NCBI GenBank assembly: GCA_015680685.1
Contig: MNCI01016599.1
Coordinates: forward strand, 74,517-138,516
Length of the DNA stretch: 64,000 nucleotides
Direction: 5' to 3'
DNA from: Gnetum montanum
Taxonomy: Eukaryota; Streptophyta; Gnetopsida; Gnetales; Gnetaceae
Part shown: positions 57,835-64,000 of the stretch, one piece after another
Position numbering within the stretch: position 1 is the first letter of the stretch
How the letters are laid out: each line of letters opens with the position of its first letter
Position numbers and translations under genes: made by a program
Notes under the pieces: model-generated
Database searches by the model: none
Told to the model about the DNA's origin: nothing
The model's input: the letters and a program-made list of their open reading frames with translations, nothing else

Positions 57835-58692
57835 TCATGGAATTAGCATGCCAACCTAGATCATGATGCAAAGAAATTTTTAGTGATTTCATTTATCACC
57901 AAAAACCTAGGACTTTTCCCCCTAAGTTACAAGGATTGCCTACACTCAACCATGATGGGATCTTTGGGATCATAGACCCTTATGACTTATTGGCCAAACA
58001 CATTATCAGTGAAGTTTCAAGCAATGTGATTGACTATTGGAATGACATGGTGAAAAAATGCTAAAATGGCCTAATGAGGTTACAAAAATTTGAATAAAAG
58101 GTTAAATTCCATCAAGTAGAATCTATAAAAGGCTAAAAAGGAAAAAATGGCCAAAAATAGGTCACTAGCTATAAATAGTAAGTGGTTGTAGAAAGGAATA
58201 TACCTCTTTTCTAAAAATGACATATGATGAATATCAAATGCTAGCCATGCTAAAATGGCAACTTGACCAATGTTGAGAAAATAAATGGGAAAGGAAAGAA
58301 GGAAGATTGAAAGATCTCACACCTTTCTTGGCAACATTGGAAAGAGGGGGTTTACTTTTGGCAAGTTGAATTTTGCTACTAAAAAGATGCTGAAATGGGT
58401 TCTAGGAATGCTATCAATGCTAAGAAGGAAAATTTTGGTAGCAAAAAAGGGAAATTGTTTTAGCAAGGCACCAACATTGGCTTTCACCTTGAAATTCATA
58501 GTAGGTGTTGTGAAAATCTAAAATCCAAACACCTACAACTTCCATGTTGAGGTTTTTGTTGCAAGGGTATGAGTGCTAGCATTGATCCTTGTAAAGATTC
58601 AAAGGATTTTTTTGCTAAAAAATTGTAGATTTTTAGAAAGTAGGCAATGTTGGCAATGGGGAAAATAGGTTTGGATGAAAAACTTGGGTGGA
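57835..58692 (-). other. 5' leader of B1
   Basis: Sequence between primer site and gag. No domain is recognised on the - strand. A 78-codon open stretch on the + strand (58285-58521) has no recognisable similarity and is probably chance. Confidence 0.5.
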
Positions 58693-58711
58693 GGCCCTTC
58701 TTCTAGCACCA
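58693..58711 (-). promoter_or_regulatory. Primer-binding-site-like sequence of B1
   Basis: On the - strand TGGTGCTAGAAGAAGGGCC starts 6 nt after the LTR end (ATTTTT between). The 5'-TGG and position are those of a primer site. The matching tRNA was not assigned. No such sequence follows the LTR at 22993, so 58718-60159 is the 5' LTR. Confidence 0.65.
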
Positions 58712-58717
58712 AAAAAT

Positions 58718-60159
58718 TGTAGTGACTAAAAATCTCAATTATTGAAGAAATTGAGGAATTTCCAATGGAACAACTTTAACCTTGAATCCTAAGAGTGTCC
58801 AAAAAAACTAGGATCTGAGCTACCTTGGACAATCTGGTAGATCACCTAGGGACAAAGGAGGATCAAATGAGGTAATAAAAATATAAAAAAAATGCAAATC
58901 TGAAAGATAAATATACTAAAAGGAAACAAATAAAGGAACTTGCACACAAATGAAACTGCAAACTTTATTTCAATAAAAATAAAGGAGGTATAGAAAATGT
59001 GTACAAGATGGCCTGTTACAACAAGGGGTTCACTTCAATAGGGGTTCAAAGTCCATTGAAATTACAACAATTAGCTTCATGATTTGGAGGTTTTTCCACT
59101 CTCGATGCATTCAAACCTTCACTATTACAACACTAGAGTTGCAACATTGTTTGTACAAGGGGATGAGAGGTGTGAGGAATTTTTACTAAACAAGTGAGAA
59201 ATGCTAGGAATTTTTGTTCCCAAGTGCATAGCATTGGCACAAAAATCTCACAAATTTCATAGGGGGAATAAAGGGATAACAATGGCTACAAGGGGGTTCC
59301 ATGCTAGGGATTCAATAAGCTCTATATTTGCAAATGTGCAAGAGCTCTAGAATGCAAAAAATGAATAAAAATAACAAAGTGTGGAACCTCTATATGGTGT
59401 TGAGGCTTAGTTTATATAGGTTTTTGACCATAAATTTGGCTCCAAATTATGCTTAATTGATGCTACAAATTCTGACTTGATTACTACATATTCTAGCTAC
59501 ATGCAAGTGGGATGGTTGTGCAAATCAAGGGGCATTACTATATGGGGTAAGTTTTATACCCCCATGACATCAAAGCCATTCCATGTACTAAAAATAGTAA
59601 ATGGGAATTTCACCCATGCTACTCATGTTGGGCCTTCCAATAGCAACATTGATGTGTAGGATCCTCACTAAAGTTGATGTAGTGTTGAGATCTTGGCTAT
59701 GCAAGATCAATACTAGGGGTGATGTATCAATGCTAGTGGTAAGGGTTATATCCCCCACACTAGACATGGATGTTTCCACATACCTCCATGCTAGGGATAG
59801 ATGATTTATACCCCTTGTAAGTATTTCCAACATGAAGAATTCTATAACCCCTATAAAATGCATCAAAAAGCATATTTTGACATCCCAAAAGGCATTTTTA
59901 GACCTCGCTCCCCCTCCAACACCACCCCCACCCCCCACCCCCCCACAAAGCCCAAATATAGACATTATGTAACCCTTTTCAGTTGGGGATGAGGCTTGAA
60001 TCACTTAGGCATTTTTTAGTTCCAAAAAGTATAAAGTATGTGAGAATACACCTCCTAGGTTGCAATCTTCACATTTACAATGAAGTTTATCCTTAGGTTT
60101 CATGGGATCGAGATTACAATGCAAAAAGGGTAACAACATGGAAATTTGGTGCTATTTCA
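58718..60159 (-). repeat. 5' LTR of B1
   Basis: 1442 bp; + strand TGTAGTGACT...TATTTCA. It aligns with the 3' LTR at 22993-24408 but is strongly diverged (roughly a quarter or more of sites in sampled stretches). TATA box TATATAAA on the - strand at 59418-59411. It has a C-tract cluster (59910-59944), absent from the other LTR. Confidence 0.8.
59910..59944 (-). promoter_or_regulatory. G-quadruplex-type G runs in B1 5' LTR
   Basis: The - strand has four G runs of 7, 6, 5 and 5, separated by 1, 1 and 10 nt (+ strand C runs at 59910-59914, 59925-59929, 59931-59936 and 59938-59944). It lies upstream of the TATA box on the LTR sense strand. Confidence 0.6.
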
Positions 60160-60619
60160 ATAAAAAGGCTATAATTTGGCTACGGGATTATGGCTAAGGG
60201 TAATAGAGATGATGAGAGGTAAGCACTATTGACAAGATCAAACAAGCTAACCAAATATTGTATATCGAGGTCATATGGCAAATCACACATTACAATGAAT
60301 CACATCTCTACGATGACTCTAAGTTCATCCTACAATGACAAATCTAAGAGAATAATTAAACAAGTTAAAAAATACATGTATTTACAAAAGATTTCATGAA
60401 GTAATGAGTGCATGTACACCATCATTGGTCACAATTGGTAAAACATGTGAACTCCATGTCATGTTATGCAAATTCATACAAAATTTTCAGTCTTTCTAAG
60501 AGGCTAAAAAGAAGCAAAGAGTCATGTAGGCTTGCTTTTTGTAGATCACTAAATTTATCAATGTCAATGATTCATCCAACCTATGAACAAAATCAAATAA
60601 AGTCTATAATGTTAGATGT

Positions 60620-61610
60620 TATATGATTTGAGATAGGAATGGTTGACTAGGTTGGCTAATTCATTCCCATCCATGTCTATCAACTTGAATGCTCCATTTT
60701 CATATGCTTTAGTGAACAAGAAATTCCTTTTCCAATTGGCTAAAAATTTGTCCACATGTTTACAAATGGCCTTGAGGACAAGTTCTCCTTCCTTGAATTT
60801 CTTCCTATTTAGATCATGATTATGTTGTTGTTTCTACTTCTCTTAGTATCACTCAATGTTGGCAAGTGTTTGAATTTTTATTATCTCCATCCAGTCAAGG
60901 TCCATGGTATGCAACTCTTTATTATGCTCATCATTAATGAAGTTAAACAAAGCTATCCTTAAGGATGATACCTAAAATTCATGAGGCAAAACAACTTCAA
61001 ATCCATAAACTAGGCTATACAGGGTGGCTCTAATTAAGGCTCTAAAGATTATCCTATAGGGACACAGTGCATATAAGATTTGTTCATGCCATTTGCATTT
61101 ATCATTATTTAACATCTTCTATAGGAGATTCATAATGACCTTGTTGTTAGATTCATCTTGATCACTGGCATGTGGATAGTAAGGTGAGAAAAATGAATGT
61201 TTAATGTTTAGTTGTTGAAAAAAGGTGTGCATTCTTGGCTACTAAATTATAGTTTACTGTTTGTAATGATTGTTAAAGGTAGGCCAAAATATAACACTAT
61301 GTTATCCAAGATAAACTTACAATCTTTTTATGTGGTTGTTTTTCTTAGAGGGATAGCTTCAACCTGCTTTGTAAAAATACTCAGTTGTGATGATGATGAA
61401 ACTATGCCCTACATAAGATTTAGGCATTACTAGTTCAACTATGTTAATTCCTCACAATTAGAATGATCATATGATTTGAGTGGTGTGTAAAATAGTTAGT
61501 GGCACATGTATTAAGTTGTTGTACCATTGACAGGAGTCATAGATCTTAATCTTCTGCAAGTAATTGTTTTCCATATAGGGCCAATAGTATCCTAATTATC
61601 TAATCTTTTT
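60620..61610 (-). pseudogene. Integrase of B2
   Basis: The C-terminal part at 60790-60640 reads FKEGELVLKAICKHV-like, then LANWKR, AFKLIDMDGNELANLV, matching B1 (31380-31190). The core at 61440-61220 is more decayed. The finger end (SCQW near 61545) has lost one Cys. Non-functional. Confidence 0.7.
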
Positions 61611-61979
61611 GGTCATGGCTCTAGGTCCTATATGTCCTTCACATATGCCCTCGTGAACCTACTTAAGGATTGTGTGGGCTTCCAATTTTCCTATGCATAC
61701 TAATAATATTTCATCATAGGACCTTTAACATAATGTGTTATCCTATACAATGATATATTGATTTGCTCATTTACATATAGCATCCTTTTGAGAGGTAGTT
61801 AGATTCTATGAAGGTTAATCATGCATTAGGTAAAATTTAATGTCATCAAACCATTCTTTTTGGGGAACATTGTCAATAGTGGCTATAGAGATACCTTCAG
61901 TGTTATACGTTGGGAAGAGCACAATTTTCCATTAATGAATGCAACTTGCTAAACACATCTAGCGTCACACTTAGGACTA

Positions 61980-62990
61980 AGGTTGTAATGGCATCAACTA
62001 AAGTGTTCTTGGTTTAAGGAATGTGTTCAATACCAACATCTATAAACTACATCATGTGTTTTTTTACTAGAACACAGTAAGAATATAAATGTTTTACCTT
62101 ACATGCATAGATTTTGGTCACTTGGTTAACCGCTAGTTGCAAATCATCTTTTATCATCAAACATGTATTTTCTAGGTTATGAGCTACCATCATTCCTCTA
62201 ATTAATCCCTCGTATTCCACTACATTATTAGTGCATGAAATTTGAAAATGATAAGAAAAAGGTTTGATCTTACCTAAGGCTAGTGTTATCATGGTGGTAG
62301 CACTAGCTCCATGAGTAGTTGAAGATTCATCACACTGTATGATGACCTCATATCACTCAAGTACTTTGTTGACAATGTTGACATGCTTGTCTAGGAATTC
62401 AGGATTTATGGTTGAATTATCTTTGACTAGGAAATTTTTGAGTTACATGACTATAGTTTGATTTTTTCTTGAGACTTGAAAGATATAATGTACATCAAAC
62501 TTAGGTGTTATGGCTTTCTAACTAGCTGTACACCCACTCTCTTAGATGTTTGTCATTATAGCTCTTAGTACATTATCTTTGCATATGACATTGACTTGGC
62601 TTCTAAAAGGGTAGTGTCACCATTTCTTTAAAGAGAATACTAGGGCTAGGCAGTGCTCCTTAACCTCATTATATTGGGTATCATAATCAATCAATGGATG
62701 GCTCAAGTAGTAGATAGATAGTTCTACTTCATCATCTCATTTATGACAAAGTGAAGAGACTATGGAGGTTTCAAAGATTGCAAGGTAGATGTAAAATGAT
62801 TTATTTTTCTAAGGTGGATACATGGTAGGAAATTGGGCCAACTCTTACTTAATGTTGTCAAAGGCTTCTTGGAATTAGTCAATCCACTCATAGTAAACCC
62901 CTTTCTTAAGAAAATGTTGCATAAGTTATAGCTTATCTGTGAGCCTCGAGATGGTCCTACAAATAAATTGCAATCTACCTTGTACACCTT
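61980..62990 (-). pseudogene. Two RNase H domains of B2
   Basis: The Ty3-type domain spans about 62990-62560. The second domain at 62292-62047 has FQISCTNNVVEYEGLIRGMM, LENTCLMIKDDLQLAVNQVT and CKVKHLYSYC, the extra RNase H typical of Tat/Ogre elements. The NNVVEYEGL motif is better kept than in B1. Stops remain. Confidence 0.68.
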
Positions 62991-62999
62991 GTAGTTCTT

Positions 63000-64000
63000 T
63001 AAGGTTGTGAAGTAGTGATAGGTTGGTTATGTTCTTAACCTTATCAAGATCGACATGTATATGTACCTTGGATACTATGAAACCAAGCATCTTATCAGTT
63101 TTAATGCCAAAGACACACTTTGTGGGATTAAGTCTCAGCTTGTACTTGAGACATCATTGTAATACTAGGTTTAGATCATGTGCATGGTCATTTGCCATCT
63201 TGGACTTGATAGCTATATCATCAACATAATCATTAAGTAACCCTAACATGTAGTCACTAAAAATGTAGGTTATAACCCATTGATAGGTTGCTCCTACATT
63301 CCTTATACCGAATGGTGTCACGGTATAATAAACGATCCCCCAAGGGGTCATGAAGGTTGTGTATAGTTGATTCTCTAGGTTAATCCTAACTTGGTTATAT
63401 CCCAAGAACCCATTCATGAAGGATAATAAAGCATGATCAGCCATAGTATTGATGAGTTGATTAATACTAGGCAAAGAAAAATAATTTTTAATAGTAGCCT
63501 TGTTGAGGTCATCAAAACCCATATATATGAATACTCCCATTTTTCTTAGGGATTTTCACTATGTCATATGCTCAATTTGCATAATCAATAGCTAGAATGA
63601 AACTTACTTGGTAAAGCTTCATGATTTTATCATAGACTGCCATAACCAAATCTAGTCTAATCTTACATACCTTTTGCTTAACTGGTTTGATACTAGGGTC
63701 AAGTATGATGTTATATTATACTTAATATAAATTGAGTCCAACCATATCTTCATATGACCAAGAAAATACTTTAATGTTATTTTGAAGGGCTTTGGTGATG
63801 TCTTGGGCTATCTACGATTCTAGTAAGGAACTTAGTTTTAGTGTTTTCTCCTCACAATTATGGCTTGTAATAGGAATTTCAACTAGAGGATCCTTAGTTA
63901 TTTCTCCAACCTCTAAATCAAGATATTTGACTATGTACTTAGACCAGTCTAGGAACTTCTCTCTTAAGGCTATATGATCAAATAGGCTTTCAAAAATGAG
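63000..64000 (-). pseudogene. Reverse transcriptase of B2, with lead-in cut by window end
   Basis: The lead-in at 64000-63560 has EIPITSHNCEEKTLKLSSLL and SWSYEDMVGLN. The RT core at 63540-63154 reads NYFSLPSINQLINTMADHAL, LLSFMNGFLGYNQVRI, TPFGIRNVGATYQW and the intact active-site box YVDDIAIKS. About 128 codons are open without a stop, the best-preserved RT in the window. Outside this stretch stops occur, so it is still a pseudogene. Confidence 0.8.

Larger units (their letters stand above)
22993..60159 (-). mobile_element. Tat/Ogre-like Ty3/gypsy element B1, with nested insertions
   Basis: The element runs on the - strand. 5' LTR 60159-58718; primer-site-like TGGTGCTAGAAGAAGGGCC from 58711; gag-protease 57834-54440; a 19.7-kb interval; RT, two RNase H domains and integrase 34735-31156; 3' non-coding end; polypurine tract AAAGAGGGGCAAA (24421-24409); 3' LTR 24408-22993. 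Flanking GTAAG (22988-22992) and ATAAA (60160-60164) match at 3 of 5 sites, differing by G/A transitions. Removing C, A2 and H leaves about 21.5 kb, the size known for Ogre elements. Homologous B2 sequence joins across the insertion, which independently fixes the ends. Confidence 0.78.
60165..64000 (-). mobile_element. Tat/Ogre-like element B2, right part, running out of the window
   Basis: 3' internal end, integrase, two RNase H domains and RT on the - strand, all homologous to B1. It begins AAGGCTATAATTTGGCTAC at 60165, where B1's own 3' end reads ACGGCTATAATGAGGCTAC, in register with 22992. The rest of the element (protease, gag, 5' LTR) lies right of the window. Confidence 0.78.

Noticed and set aside
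59588-60004. A 138-codon open frame on the - strand
   Set aside because: It lies wholly in the B1 5' LTR, includes a glycine run from the C-tract, and has no counterpart in the 3' LTR.
1-64000. Host protein-coding genes, rRNA or microRNA loci
   Set aside because: All readable protein motifs belong to retrotransposons or to the antisense pseudogene within B1. No rRNA or tRNA structure was seen.

Overview
The window is plant nuclear DNA with no recognisable host gene. It is a mosaic of old, nested LTR retrotransposons typical of a large, repeat-rich seed-plant genome, probably an angiosperm because Sirevirus-like copia elements sit beside Athila-like and Tat/Ogre-like Ty3/gypsy elements. The species cannot be named from sequence. 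Almost every coding region carries many stops and frameshifts, largely of the C-to-T/G-to-A kind expected from decay of methylated DNA, so the coding entries are pseudogenes. There are two unsequenced positions: a 29-N gap at 10438-10466 and a single N at 13695.

Layout, left part. 1-3267 is the 3' end of an Athila-like element (A1, + strand) with its 3' LTR at 2232-3267. It sits in the LTR of a Sirevirus-like copia element (G, - strand, 3268-6866) that has gag but no pol. 6867-18709 is a nearly complete Athila-like element (D, - strand): 5' LTR 17785-18709, tRNA-Asp-type primer site, gag, protease, RT, RNase H, integrase, an extra 3' ORF and a truncated 3' LTR at 6867-7799. 18710-19925 is a fragment of chromovirus-like RT/RNase H (E, + strand). 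20185-21203 is a solo LTR of the A1 family (A3) with a perfect 5-bp target duplication (GTGAA).

Layout, right part. 21262 to the window end is one nest of two related Tat/Ogre-like elements, both on the - strand. The outer element B2 has its 3' LTR at about 21262-22384, internal sequence 22385-22992, and continues at 60165-64000 (integrase, two RNase H domains, RT). The inner element B1 spans 22993-60159 and interrupts B2. B1 itself holds a pol-less copia element (C, 24692-30328), a complete Athila-like gag-pro element (A2, 36331-43371, target duplication GTTGC) and a 2.9-kb solo LTR (H, 43912-46831). Without these, B1 is about 21.5 kb, which is Ogre size.

The most unusual feature lies in B1 between protease (ends about 54440) and reverse transcriptase (starts about 34735). 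About 9.7 kb of B1's own sequence there contains an antisense, multi-exon, coding-like pseudogene (about 50170-53590, + strand, five GT-AG introns of 91-116 bp) and a degenerate tandem array with a period near 180-190 bp. Other notable signals are: perfect and near-perfect copies of a 20-bp palindrome just upstream of the TATA box in every family-A LTR; a perfect 40-bp inverted repeat found in only one of D's two LTRs; clusters of AGATGTCT/AGACATCT octamers in the copia LTRs; and 22-bp tandem repeats in the H LTR.
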